A DNA stretch of 7,094 bases. Source: Bacteroidales bacterium (GTDB lineage Bacteria; Bacteroidota; Bacteroidia; Bacteroidales; UBA932). The notes below the pieces were generated by a model that saw only the letters and a list, made by a program, of their open reading frames with translations, ran no database searches and was not told the origin of the DNA. Positions within the stretch are counted from its first letter, which is position 1, and each line of letters opens with the position of its first letter. Made by a program: the position numbers and the translations under genes. Location: NCBI GenBank assembly GCA_024681565.1, contig JAILAO010000130.1, positions 1 through 7,094 on the forward strand. Reading direction: 5' to 3'. Positions 1 to 6,714 of this stretch are shown here, piece by piece.

Positions 1-1
1 T

Positions 2-322
2 ACCTATGCTTCCGGCTCCCCGCGCCAGGGGGATGACGGCCGCAGCATCGCAATCGGCCGTCCGTGGCACAATTATCCGAAGGTGGCGATCCTGCACTCT
101 GATTTCTGCGATGAGATGGACCCGCTCGGCTGGCCGACCAATTGGGGGAAGGCTTATGCGGAAACGAGCCCGGACCTGCATCTCTACGAGTATGGCAACC
201 GCGGACGGCGCGCCGACATGGGCGGACGTGCCAAGTGGACGGGCCTGCGGGCCCTGACCCCGGCCGAGGCGGCGGAATATACGGTTGAAAATGTTCTGGG
301 CGGCGATCCCGCCCGCTGGTAA
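2..322 (+). CDS. Pectinesterase (pectin methylesterase, CE8 family), C-terminal part
   Basis: This is the 3' end of a gene that begins before the window; 106 codons are visible, ending in TAA at 320-322. Pectin methylesterases remove methyl esters from homogalacturonan in the periplasm or outside the cell, so that pectate lyases and polygalacturonases can act. The visible part carries the family's late landmarks: the IGRPW motif (residues 18-22 of the visible part; its Arg and Trp line the active site), then a KVAILHSDF strand, a GWPTNWGK segment (the family's GW..W), an EYGNRG segment and a closing R.KW...LTPAEAAEYT segment. The catalytic Asp residues lie upstream and cannot be checked. It converges on the regulator gene with a 9-base gap, which suggests a pectin-utilisation locus extending to the left. 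The loop after EYGNRG is GRRADMGGR rather than the common GPGA form, a small divergence. Family call is confident; substrate detail is inferred. Confidence 0.9.
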   Translation, partial: TYASGSPRQGDDGRSIAIGRPWHNYPKVAILHSDFCDEMDPLGWPTNWGKAYAETSPDLHLYEYGNRGRRADMGGRAKWTGLRALTPAEAAEYTVENVLGGDPARW

Positions 323-331
323 GGCCGGTCT

Positions 332-3184
332 TTATTCGGATTCTGCGGGGGCCTCTTGCTGGAGGCCGGCGCGGAATTCGGTGGGAGTTATCCCGATCTC
401 CTTCTTGAAGATCCGGCTGAAATAGTGGGGATCGTTGAATCCCACGGCATATGAGATTTCGGCCATCGTCCGGCCGCCCTCGCGGATGAGTTCCTTCGCC
501 CGTTCCATCCGCAGGTGGCGCAGGAAGATGGCCGGAGTCGTATCCAGCAGCCCCCGGCATTTCTCGAAGAGGACGGAGCGGCTGACGCCCATGGCTTCGC
601 ACATCTGGGGGACATCCATATTGCCGTCATCCAGATGCTCCCGGAGGAAGTTGGTGAATGATTCCGCAAAGCGGAGATCCTCGCCGTGGAGGCCTTTGAA
701 CAGGGAGTTGTCCGCCGTTTCCTGCATCTCTTCCTCCTTCTTCTTGCTGCGGGTCAGTACGATGACGATCGTGACGGCGATCAGCAGGTAGATGGTGCCG
801 GCCAGGCCGGAGTTGAGGAAATTGCGGCGTACCTGGAACACGAGGGTACGTTCGTTGTCCACCTCCAGGCCGTCTCCGTTGGTGGACCGGATGCGCAGGG
901 TGTATTTCCCCGGTTTCAGCGGGGGGATACTGATGTTCGCCTGGTGTCCCAGATGGACCCAGTCCTTGTCTGCACCGTCCAATTTATAGGAGTACAGGAT
1001 CTGTTCGGGTGCGGTCAGGTCCATGGCAGCGAACTGGAGCCGGATGCCGTCGCTCGGATGGATCCGTATCGGATCATTGCCTTGGATCGTGTGGCGTATG
1101 CCGGAGATATACAGCGCCTGGATGACGATTTCGGGGGCAAAATTGCTGTTGGATATTTCCTGTGGATCGAAATAGAGGATTCCGGCGGTCGTGTTGAAAT
1201 ACAGATTGCCGTCGCGGGCCAGCAGGGGCTGTCCTTCGTTGAAGCGCATCAGGTGGCCGAGCCGGTCATACGGGAAGCCGATCAGGCTGCCGGTCTGGAG
1301 GTTGAGACGGTTGAGGCCGTTCTGCGTGGCGATCCACAGGTTGCCCGAGTTGTCTTCGATGGTCGAATAGATGTAGTCGGACAGCAATCCGTCGTTGATG
1401 GTATAGGCCTGGTAACCGCTTTCCGGGTCGGCGCTGTCGAACTTCAGGAGACCGGCACCGAACGAGGATACATAGAGGTCTCCCTGGCTGGAGAAAAGGA
1501 CATGCTGGATGTCATAATCCAGGATCTGGCTGAAACGTTCGAAGCGCATCTCTTCGGGCTCTCCGGACGGTTTATCGCAGACGAACAGCCCCATCTGTCC
1601 GCCGGCATAGAGACGGCCGTCCGGGCCGATGGCCAGGCAGCGCATCCGGTTGCGGCGGTCGGTAGGGAAGATCAGCCGGTTTTTCTTGCTGATGAACAGC
1701 CGGTCCGATTGGTTCAGGTCCACATACGCGATGCCTTCGTCGAAGGTACCGATCCACAGCCGCCCGGAGCCGTCTTCCAGCAGTGAATAGATATTGTCAC
1801 TGTTGGGCCCGTAGAAAAGTTCGTCTTTGGGATAATGGGTCCGGCGGATCTGTGTCATGTAGATGTCACCCGGCTGGTGTGTGATCTCGATCAGACCGGA
1901 GCCCTTGGTTCCGACCCAGATCTTCCCGTCGTGCGTGATGGTCATGGCGTAGCCCGGATGTCCGGTATCCCAGGTTCCTCTTTCTGTGAAATTTTCGTCA
2001 AAAGCGTGCAGCCGGCTGTCGCGGGTGGCGACGAAGATGCCTCCGGAGCGTTCCTGGACCATGGCCCGGACGCTGTTTTGCGGCGACACCTGTCCGCTGC
2101 CGTCGATCGAGCGGAATTTGAAGTTGTCCTCCTGGAAGATCACGCGCTCCAGACCGCCCCAGGTCGACCCGATCCACAGGTTGCCCTGCCGGTCGGGGAG
2201 GAAGGAAGTGATCCCGGTTTCGGAATTCCATCCCTGTTGCATGTTTTTGTTGAGGAAGGGGACCAGGCGGTAGTTGTCCCGGTCGTACCAGTAAAGGCTC
2301 CCGCGCGTGGAGTAGATCCACAGGTTGCCCCGGAGGTCGGCGCTGCAGGTGAAGGCACCGTCTTCATCGGAGGTGTTGACCAGCGGGATGTGCCGGTGCG
2401 AGTCGTCTTCCAGATTATGGATCTCGATCCCTTGTGTATCGGTGCCGATCAGCAGTTCCGCTTTGCGCGGGATCTTGGCGATGAAGGTGATATCATCGTC
2501 CAGCTGGGTAGGCAGGGAAGTGAGCATCTGGTCCCGGTAGCGGAGCACCTCGCCGGCGACCGAACCGATATACAGGGCGCTGTCCACCACTTCGGCGCAG
2601 AAGGTCGGCACTTCGATGGTCTGTGCCCCGCTCCGATAGACGCCCAGGCTGGTGAGGATCCAGATCTCTCCTTCGGGATCCCGGATCATTTTGTGGACCG
2701 TTGCGTTGCGGTTGACGGTGCAGTAATGGGAAAAGGTAGCGTCCAGGATTTCGTTCTCCGGAGTCAGGTAGAAGGTGCTTGTCCGGGTAGGACGGAAAAT
2801 TTGCTGGATGTTGTGTCCCTGGCAGTCCACCGGGTCCAGGACCCGCGTCTGCGGGTTCAGCCGGTAAAGCCGGTTGTCATAGGAAACGACCATTATTTCA
2901 TCCTGGTCGAAAACTTCCACATCCACGAAGCGGTTGCTGCGGGAATTGTCCCGGTCGTCCTGGATCTCCGTCTTGTAGTTCGTGAAATTCCGCCCGTCGA
3001 AACTGTATAACCCTCCCCAGGTCGCCATCCAAAGCTGTCCATGTGCGTCTTGTACCATGTTCTCCACGGTGGTTCCTGCGAAACCGTTCTCCCGGCCGTA
3101 GCGGGTGAACGAATGTGGCGCCTGGGCCGACGCCACGATGCCAATCAGCATCAGAAATGCGGTCAGATACTCACGGAAACTCAT
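332..3184 (-). CDS. Membrane-spanning one-component regulator: Reg_prop beta-propeller sensor, Y_Y_Y domain, AraC-type HTH
   Basis: Predicted 950-residue regulator that senses a periplasmic ligand and binds DNA in the cytoplasm. Domains in order: signal peptide or N-terminal anchor (about 1-22, ending VASAQA); a long propeller sensor (about 23-700) with at least ten two-component-regulator repeats such as LWIGSTWGGLERV, IWVGTKGSGLIEI, LWIGTFDEGIAYVD and LWIATQNGLNRLN; a Y_Y_Y domain (about 713-783, with YSYKLDGADKDW and KPGKYTLRIR); one membrane helix (about 793-811) followed by RSKKK; then an AraC domain (about 838-945) with the signature AEISYAVGFNDPHYFSRIFK. There is no histidine kinase, ATPase or receiver domain, unlike classical hybrid two-component regulators of glycan loci. 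An upstream in-frame ATG at 3235 is possible, but the 3184 ATG is preferred: it begins directly with the signal peptide, and a good promoter lies between the two ATGs. The convergent pectinesterase suggests control of pectin or related glycan genes; the ligand is inferred. Confidence 0.92.
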   Translation of the reverse strand: MSFREYLTAFLMLIGIVASAQAPHSFTRYGRENGFAGTTVENMVQDAHGQLWMATWGGLYSFDGRNFTNYKTEIQDDRDNSRSNRFVDVEVFDQDEIMVVSYDNRLYRLNPQTRVLDPVDCQGHNIQQIFRPTRTSTFYLTPENEILDATFSHYCTVNRNATVHKMIRDPEGEIWILTSLGVYRSGAQTIEVPTFCAEVVDSALYIGSVAGEVLRYRDQMLTSLPTQLDDDITFIAKIPRKAELLIGTDTQGIEIHNLEDDSHRHIPLVNTSDEDGAFTCSADLRGNLWIYSTRGSLYWYDRDNYRLVPFLNKNMQQGWNSETGITSFLPDRQGNLWIGSTWGGLERVIFQEDNFKFRSIDGSGQVSPQNSVRAMVQERSGGIFVATRDSRLHAFDENFTERGTWDTGHPGYAMTITHDGKIWVGTKGSGLIEITHQPGDIYMTQIRRTHYPKDELFYGPNSDNIYSLLEDGSGRLWIGTFDEGIAYVDLNQSDRLFISKKNRLIFPTDRRNRMRCLAIGPDGRLYAGGQMGLFVCDKPSGEPEEMRFERFSQILDYDIQHVLFSSQGDLYVSSFGAGLLKFDSADPESGYQAYTINDGLLSDYIYSTIEDNSGNLWIATQNGLNRLNLQTGSLIGFPYDRLGHLMRFNEGQPLLARDGNLYFNTTAGILYFDPQEISNSNFAPEIVIQALYISGIRHTIQGNDPIRIHPSDGIRLQFAAMDLTAPEQILYSYKLDGADKDWVHLGHQANISIPPLKPGKYTLRIRSTNGDGLEVDNERTLVFQVRRNFLNSGLAGTIYLLIAVTIVIVLTRSKKKEEEMQETADNSLFKGLHGEDLRFAESFTNFLREHLDDGNMDVPQMCEAMGVSRSVLFEKCRGLLDTTPAIFLRHLRMERAKELIREGGRTMAEISYAVGFNDPHYFSRIFKKEIGITPTEFRAGLQQEAPAESE

Positions 3185-3203
3185 AATTGGATTCTTTTCT
3201 GTA

Positions 3204-3235
3204 CAAAAATACACTTTTTTCTTGAATTTGGACAA
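3204..3235 (-). promoter_or_regulatory. Bacteroidetes-type promoter of the AraC-type regulator
   Basis: Read on the minus strand, TATTTTTG (3211 to 3204) exactly matches the Bacteroidetes -7 consensus TAnnTTTG. A TTG (3235 to 3233) lies 21 bases upstream, as expected for the -33 element. Transcription would begin near 3198, giving a leader of only about 14 bases before the ATG at 3184. This excludes the alternative start at 3235, which would overlap the -33 element. No Shine-Dalgarno sequence precedes the ATG, which is normal in this phylum. Confidence 0.7.
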
Positions 3236-3285
3236 TGTTTCACCGATTCAGAATTATATTCGACAAATGTTTCCCTCCGCATTAC

Positions 3286-3293
3286 TACCTTTG
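3286..3293 (+). promoter_or_regulatory. Possible divergent promoter (-7 element TACCTTTG)
   Basis: TACCTTTG is an exact match to the Bacteroidetes -7 consensus TAnnTTTG on the plus strand. By eye, it and the regulator promoter are the only exact matches noticed in the window, and both lie in this one intergenic gap. The -33 element is weak: the best candidate is TTCG at 3259-3262, with a slightly long 23-base spacing. A start near 3299 would produce a transcript ending at the intrinsic terminator at 3363-3392. No plus-strand protein gene follows. Confidence 0.35.
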
Positions 3294-3298
3294 AATTG

Positions 3299-3392
3299 CA
3301 AAAACAAGCAGTCCTAACCTTAAACGATATCCTGGATACTAACGGTTAATAATTGGTTTTTCGGGAGGCCCGCCAGGAGGGTCTCCCTTTTT
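3299..3392 (+). ncRNA. Candidate small RNA bounded by a promoter element and an intrinsic terminator
   Basis: This is a predicted transcript of about 94 nt in the gap between the regulator (minus strand, start 3184) and the tonB-like gene (minus strand, stop 3413). It is supported by TACCTTTG at 3286-3293 upstream and a terminator at 3363-3392 that is well formed only on this strand. There is no ATG between 3299 and 3392, so a peptide is unlikely. Inside, TAACC (3315-3319) can pair with GGTTA (3344-3348), enclosing a short TATCC/GGATA inverted repeat; the remainder is AT-rich and probably single-stranded. It does not match an RNA family I recognise. It would be antisense to any minus-strand mRNA running on past the tonB-like stop. 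It is only a candidate because the -33 element is poor. Confidence 0.35.
3363..3392 (+). terminator. Intrinsic terminator, plus-strand orientation
   Basis: GGGAGGCCC (3363-3371) pairs with GGGTCTCCC (3379-3387) over 9 bp with one G-U wobble and a 7-base loop, followed by five T (3388-3392). Read on the minus strand, the wobble becomes an A-C mismatch and the bases after the stem are GAAAAACC, so there is no U tract. The structure therefore favours plus-strand transcripts, although the nearest gene end (the tonB-like stop at 3413) is on the minus strand. It could still act as a weak 3'-end stabiliser for that mRNA. Confidence 0.6.
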
Positions 3393-3412
3393 CTATGTTC
3401 TGAGCCGGGTGT

Positions 3413-4141
3413 TTACTGCGCGATGAATTCGTAGACGATATTGCCCTGCTGTTTGGGGGCGGCATCGGCTTTTGCGGAGAATTTGGAGAGCCGTGCGGCG
3501 CGGATGGCAAAGGCCCGCAGGCATCCGTCCTTGGACGAGACGGCATCGTCGACTTTGGCGCCGGTGACTGTGCCGGACGGGTTGACGGTGATGAGTACGG
3601 TCACCTGTCCTCCGCCCAGGCAGCGGTAAGCCGGAATCGGCAGGTGACTCGCTTTCCTTCCTTCCAGGAAATACGAAACGACGGAAGGCCCGCTGTATGC
3701 GGTGCTTTCTTTTTTCTTTTCTTCTTTTTCTGCGGGTGTTACAGGGCCCGGATCGGCCACGTCCTCCTCCTGAATTTCATATCCCTTGTCCAGTTCTTCC
3801 TGGAGCCGTCTGGCGTCCTCATAGAGCTTTTCCGCATCCGTCCCGCGGTCATCCTTCAGTGCGCCTCTGTCCACGGCGACACCGCGGATCACGGAACTGC
3901 TGCCCAGTTCTTCTTCCAGTTTCCGGGCTATGCTTTCTTTCAGTTCCGCCTCTTTCTGCAGTTTCTCGATTTCCTGCTCCAGGCGCTCTTTTTCTTCGTA
4001 GCCGGAGAAGTCCAGTACGAAGCTGTTTTCTTTTTTCAACGTATAGTCCAGACCTGCCAGTAAACAGACAATCACCACCGCGAGATGAACGATCACGGTG
4101 GTGTAGATGCCTGCTTTATCTTCGCTGGAGATCCGGCGCAC
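3413..4141 (-). CDS. TonB/TolA-like energy-transducing envelope protein
   Basis: A 242-residue protein anchored in the inner membrane and spanning the periplasm, predicted to pass proton-motive-force energy from an ExbB/ExbD motor to outer-membrane partners. It has one N-terminal membrane helix (about 12-31) containing T15 and H19, spaced like the Ser16/His20 pair of E. coli TonB that is needed for coupling to ExbB/ExbD. A charged coiled coil follows (about 45-75), then a second helical stretch (about 105-125), an acidic and Lys-rich linker (about 125-150), and a TonB_C/TolA-like end domain (about 165-242). That domain has Cys174 and Cys207, which could form a disulfide as in TolA. The start is GTG at 4141; an in-frame TGA lies 18 bases further upstream and no other suitable start exists. 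The gap to the udk stop is 4 bases, so it is translated from the same message. Whether it serves TonB-type transport or a Tol-type role is undecided. Confidence 0.85.
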   Translation of the reverse strand: MRRISSEDKAGIYTTVIVHLAVVIVCLLAGLDYTLKKENSFVLDFSGYEEKERLEQEIEKLQKEAELKESIARKLEEELGSSSVIRGVAVDRGALKDDRGTDAEKLYEDARRLQEELDKGYEIQEEDVADPGPVTPAEKEEKKKESTAYSGPSVVSYFLEGRKASHLPIPAYRCLGGGQVTVLITVNPSGTVTGAKVDDAVSSKDGCLRAFAIRAARLSKFSAKADAAPKQQGNIVYEFIAQ

Positions 4142-4145
4142 GGGT

Positions 4146-4766
4146 CTAGAGTTTTTCTTTCAGATATTTCTCGATGGTAGCCTTGATGACGTCGATGGCA
4201 ACTTTATTGTGTCCTCCCTGCGGGATGATGATGTCGGCGTAGCGCTTGCTCGGTTCGATGAACTGAAGGTACATCGGTTTGACGGTGCGCGAATAGCGCT
4301 CGATCACCCAGTGGACGTCCTTGCCCCGTTCGCTGATGTCACGCGCCATGACGCGCATCAGCCGGTCGTCGTCATCCGCATCCACGAAGATCTTGATGTC
4401 CATCTGGTTCCGCAGGGGCTTGCAGGTGAAGATCAGGATCCCTTCGATGATGATTACATCGGCCGGTTCCACCGTCACCGTCTCCGTCTTGGAACGGGAG
4501 CAGGAGATGTAGGAATAGACCGGCTGCTGGATGGTCTTGCCGCTTTTGAGCTCCGCAAGCTGCTCGCAGAGCAGGTCCCAGTCGATGGCGTCGGGGTGAT
4601 CGAAATTGTGGTTTCGTTTCTCCTCGTCTGAGAGGTCGCTGGAATCCTTGTAATAGGAGTCCTGCGGAATGACGACCACCCGCTTCGCGTTCAGTTCGCG
4701 GGTGATGGCCTTGACGACCGTTGTTTTGCCGGAGCCGGAACCGCCGGCGATACCGATGACTAACAT
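4146..4766 (-). CDS. udk: Uridine kinase (uridine/cytidine kinase)
   Basis: Cytoplasmic enzyme of pyrimidine salvage that phosphorylates uridine or cytidine to UMP or CMP using ATP or GTP. At 206 residues it is the normal family length. Visible motifs are the P-loop GGSGSGKTT (8-16), the QDSYYKD segment that holds a substrate-site Asp, NFDHPDAIDW (uridine-kinase specific), the IIIEGILIF strand (Walker B-like region) and a RDISERG lid segment with conserved Arg residues. A start at 4811 would add 15 residues that do not resemble the family and would overlap asnS by 44 bases. The ATG at 4766 begins directly with the first strand of the fold and follows the asnS stop codon by a single base, which suggests translational coupling. 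There is no Shine-Dalgarno sequence. Identification is confident. Confidence 0.95.
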   Translation of the reverse strand: MLVIGIAGGSGSGKTTVVKAITRELNAKRVVVIPQDSYYKDSSDLSDEEKRNHNFDHPDAIDWDLLCEQLAELKSGKTIQQPVYSYISCSRSKTETVTVEPADVIIIEGILIFTCKPLRNQMDIKIFVDADDDDRLMRVMARDISERGKDVHWVIERYSRTVKPMYLQFIEPSKRYADIIIPQGGHNKVAIDVIKATIEKYLKEKL

Positions 4767-4767
4767 G

Positions 4768-6171
4768 CTAGAATTCTGCGTTCTTGGGTGTTCTCGGGAA
4801 AGGAATGACATCCCGGATGTTGGACATGCCGGTAATGAAAAGGAGCAGGCGCTCGAAACCGAGGCCGAATCCGCTGTGCGGGCAGCTGCCGAAGCGGCGG
4901 GTGTCGATGTACCATTCGAGGTTCTTGCGGCTCATCTGGAGCTCGTCGATACGCTTCTCCAGCTTCGCAAGGTCGGCTTCACGTTCGGAGCCGCCGATGA
5001 TTTCTCCGATCTTCGGGAACAGGACATCCATCGCCCGGACGGTCTTTCCGTCCTCGTTCTGCTTCATGTAGAAGGCTTTGATGTCCTTGGGGTAGCCCGT
5101 CAGGATGACCGGCTTGCCGAAATGCTTCTCGACCAGGTAGCGCTCGTGCTCGCTCTGCAGGTCGATGCCCCAGGCGACCGGATATTCGAACTGTACGCCG
5201 TTCTTGACGGCCTCTTCGAGGATACGGATGCCCTCGGTGTACTCGAGACGTACGAACTCGGTACCGGTCACGCCGCGCAGGCGCTCGATCAGTTCCGGAT
5301 CATAGCGGTCGTTGAGGAACTGGATGTCGTCCATACAATGCTCAAGGGCATAGGAAACGAGGTGTTTGATGAAGTCTTCGGCCAGGTCCATGTTGTCCTT
5401 GATGTCGTAGAACGCCATCTCCGGCTCCACCATCCAGAACTCCGCCAGGTGCCGCGGGGTGTTGGAATTCTCGGCGCGGAAGGTCGGGCCGAAGGTGTAG
5501 ATCTCTCCCAGCGCCGTCGCTCCGAGCTCGCCTTCAAGCTGGCCGCTCACCGTGAGACTGGTCTGTTTGCCGAAGAAATCCTTGCCGTAGTCGATACGGC
5601 CCTTCTTGTCCCGCGGGAGTTTTTCGAGGTCCAGCGTCGTGACCTGGAACATCTGTCCGGCCCCTTCGCAGTCCGATTCGGTGATGAGCGGGGTGTGGAC
5701 ATACACGAAGCCCTTGTTGTGGAAATACTCGTGGATGGCAAAAGCCATCTGGCTGCGGAGGCGGTAAATGGCTCCGAAAGTGTTCGTCCTGGGACGGAGA
5801 TGGGCCACGGTCCGCAGGTACTCGAAAGAGGTATCTTTCTTCTGCAGGGGATAGCGTACGGGGTCACAAGCGCCATACACGGTCAGTTCCGTGGCATGGA
5901 TCTCGACGGCCTGGCCGCTTCCCACGGATTCGACAAGATTGCCCAGGACGCCGATACAGGCTCCCGTGCTGATTTTAGCGAGCACCGGTTCTGTCTCCTC
6001 GTTCTTATCCACGACGATCTGCACGTTCTTGATGGTGGATCCGTCGTTGAGCGCAATGAATGCGATTTCTTTGTTCCCTCTCTTGGTTCTGACCCAACCT
6101 TTGGCCAGCACTTCCCGACCTGCTTCCATGTCTAGCAGGTCCTTCACCTTGGTGCGAAGTATTTCCTTCAT
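4768..6171 (-). CDS. asnS: Asparaginyl-tRNA synthetase
   Basis: Charges tRNA-Asn with asparagine in the cytoplasm; it is essential where there is no transamidation route. The product has 467 residues, typical for bacterial AsnRS. It begins with an OB-fold anticodon-binding domain (about 18-100, with KGWVRTKRGNKEIAFIALND). The class II catalytic core follows: motif 1 helix region (about 133-163), motif 2 (FRAENSNTPRHLAEFWMVEPE, 231-251) with the ATP-contacting Arg, and motif 3 (GFGLGFERLLLFITG, 434-448). The AENSNTPRHLAEF form and the PRTPKNAEF end identify AsnRS rather than AspRS. The ATG at 6171 has no Shine-Dalgarno sequence. It lies 68 bases after the exbD stop, with an intrinsic terminator in between and no recognisable promoter, so its own transcription signal is unclear. 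It is followed by udk after 1 base. Confidence 0.97.
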   Translation of the reverse strand: MKEILRTKVKDLLDMEAGREVLAKGWVRTKRGNKEIAFIALNDGSTIKNVQIVVDKNEETEPVLAKISTGACIGVLGNLVESVGSGQAVEIHATELTVYGACDPVRYPLQKKDTSFEYLRTVAHLRPRTNTFGAIYRLRSQMAFAIHEYFHNKGFVYVHTPLITESDCEGAGQMFQVTTLDLEKLPRDKKGRIDYGKDFFGKQTSLTVSGQLEGELGATALGEIYTFGPTFRAENSNTPRHLAEFWMVEPEMAFYDIKDNMDLAEDFIKHLVSYALEHCMDDIQFLNDRYDPELIERLRGVTGTEFVRLEYTEGIRILEEAVKNGVQFEYPVAWGIDLQSEHERYLVEKHFGKPVILTGYPKDIKAFYMKQNEDGKTVRAMDVLFPKIGEIIGGSEREADLAKLEKRIDELQMSRKNLEWYIDTRRFGSCPHSGFGLGFERLLLFITGMSNIRDVIPFPRTPKNAEF

Positions 6172-6188
6172 TTCGATTGATAGATTTT

Positions 6189-6218
6189 AAAAAGCAGCCC
6201 TCGTTGAAGGGGGCTGCT
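6189..6218 (-). terminator. Intrinsic terminator between exbD and asnS
   Basis: On the minus strand, AGCAGCCC (6218 to 6211) pairs with GGGCTGCT (6200 to 6193) in a perfect 8-bp stem with a 10-base loop, followed at once by a T run (6193 to 6189, the first T shared with the stem). On the plus strand the bases after the stem are CGTATTC, so only minus-strand transcripts would stop here. It sits 21 bases after the exbD stop and its T run ends 17 bases before the asnS ATG. It probably ends the exb transcript, or works as an attenuator with partial read-through into asnS. Confidence 0.75.
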
Positions 6219-6239
6219 CGTATTCAATACTGCATCTGC

Positions 6240-6707
6240 TTATTTAGCAGGCTTTCTTGCTGAGTACATGATCTTGAGCGCGGAGCATCTTCTGAGCTCC
6301 TGCTTGACATCAGTCACGATACCCATTCTGACATCTTGATCAGCCCGGATAGACACGGTCATCAGCTGACGGTCGGCCTCACTCTTGGCATCGCGCTCCG
6401 CGGCGACAAAGTCGCGGATGTCATCGGTGGTACGGAAGGAATCGTTCAACTGGATACGGGCATCGGTACCGTACTGGGCCTGATAGGCCAGGGTCGGAGA
6501 TCCGATGTTGATGTATGCGTTGAGGTCCTTGCGCTCCAGCTTGACGACTTCGGAAGCCTCAGGCGTGGTGACCTTGACCTTGTTCTCGGTTTCACGCATC
6601 TGCGTGGTGACCATGAAGAAGAACAGGAGCATGAAAACGATATCAGAGAGCGAACTCGATGTGATCGCCGGCATTTCCTTTTTGCCGCCTTTCTTGAATC
6701 TTGACAT
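6240..6707 (-). CDS. exbD: ExbD/TolR-family biopolymer transport protein (second copy)
   Basis: A 155-residue inner-membrane subunit of the ExbB/ExbD (TolQ/TolR) proton-driven motor, which energises TonB-dependent outer-membrane transport. It has a short basic cytoplasmic start (MSRFKKGGKK), one membrane helix (about 20-36, SLSDIVFMLLFFFMV) containing Asp22, the proton-carrying Asp characteristic of the family, and a periplasmic domain (about 45-155) of the ExbD fold ending in a Lys-rich tail. The start at 6707 is supported by a clear AGGAGA ribosome-binding site 7 bases upstream. It follows another exbD-type gene by 14 bases, and tandem exbD genes are common in Bacteroidetes. An intrinsic terminator follows its TAA. 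ExbB is expected beyond the right edge of the window. Confidence 0.93.
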   Translation of the reverse strand: MSRFKKGGKKEMPAITSSSLSDIVFMLLFFFMVTTQMRETENKVKVTTPEASEVVKLERKDLNAYINIGSPTLAYQAQYGTDARIQLNDSFRTTDDIRDFVAAERDAKSEADRQLMTVSIRADQDVRMGIVTDVKQELRRCSALKIMYSARKPAK

Positions 6708-6714
6708 AATCTTA

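Noticed and set aside
686..3010. Two long plus-strand open frames (686-1786 and 1835-3010) opposite the regulator
   Set aside because: Both are in register with the regulator codons and have the same codon-bias explanation. Their translations are low-complexity Val/Asp/Gly-rich and lack recognisable domains.
3041..3349. A 102-codon plus-strand frame running across the intergenic gap
   Set aside because: It overlaps the well-supported signal-peptide end of the regulator, starts inside that gene and has no recognisable features. The plus-strand promoter element lies inside it, so it would not be transcribed whole from there.
3363..3387. The hairpin as the terminator of the minus-strand tonB-like gene
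   Set aside because: On the minus strand it contains an A-C mismatch and is followed by GAAAAACC rather than a T run, so it does not fit an intrinsic terminator in that direction.
3644..4149. Plus-strand frames opposite the tonB-like gene with Phe-rich, membrane-like stretches
   Set aside because: The Phe/Leu-rich runs are the complement of the Lys/Glu-rich coiled coil and linker on the minus strand, not real membrane segments.
4767..4811. N-terminal extension of uridine kinase to the ATG at 4811
   Set aside because: The 15 extra residues are outside the kinase fold and lie within the conserved asnS end. The ATG at 4766, one base after the asnS stop, gives the usual family length.
4669..6135. 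A 488-codon open frame on the plus strand opposite asnS
   Set aside because: Its codons are in exact register with asnS codons, so plus-strand stops arise only where asnS uses TTA, CTA or TCA, which this GC-rich genome avoids. The translation resembles no family, while the opposite strand is unmistakably AsnRS.
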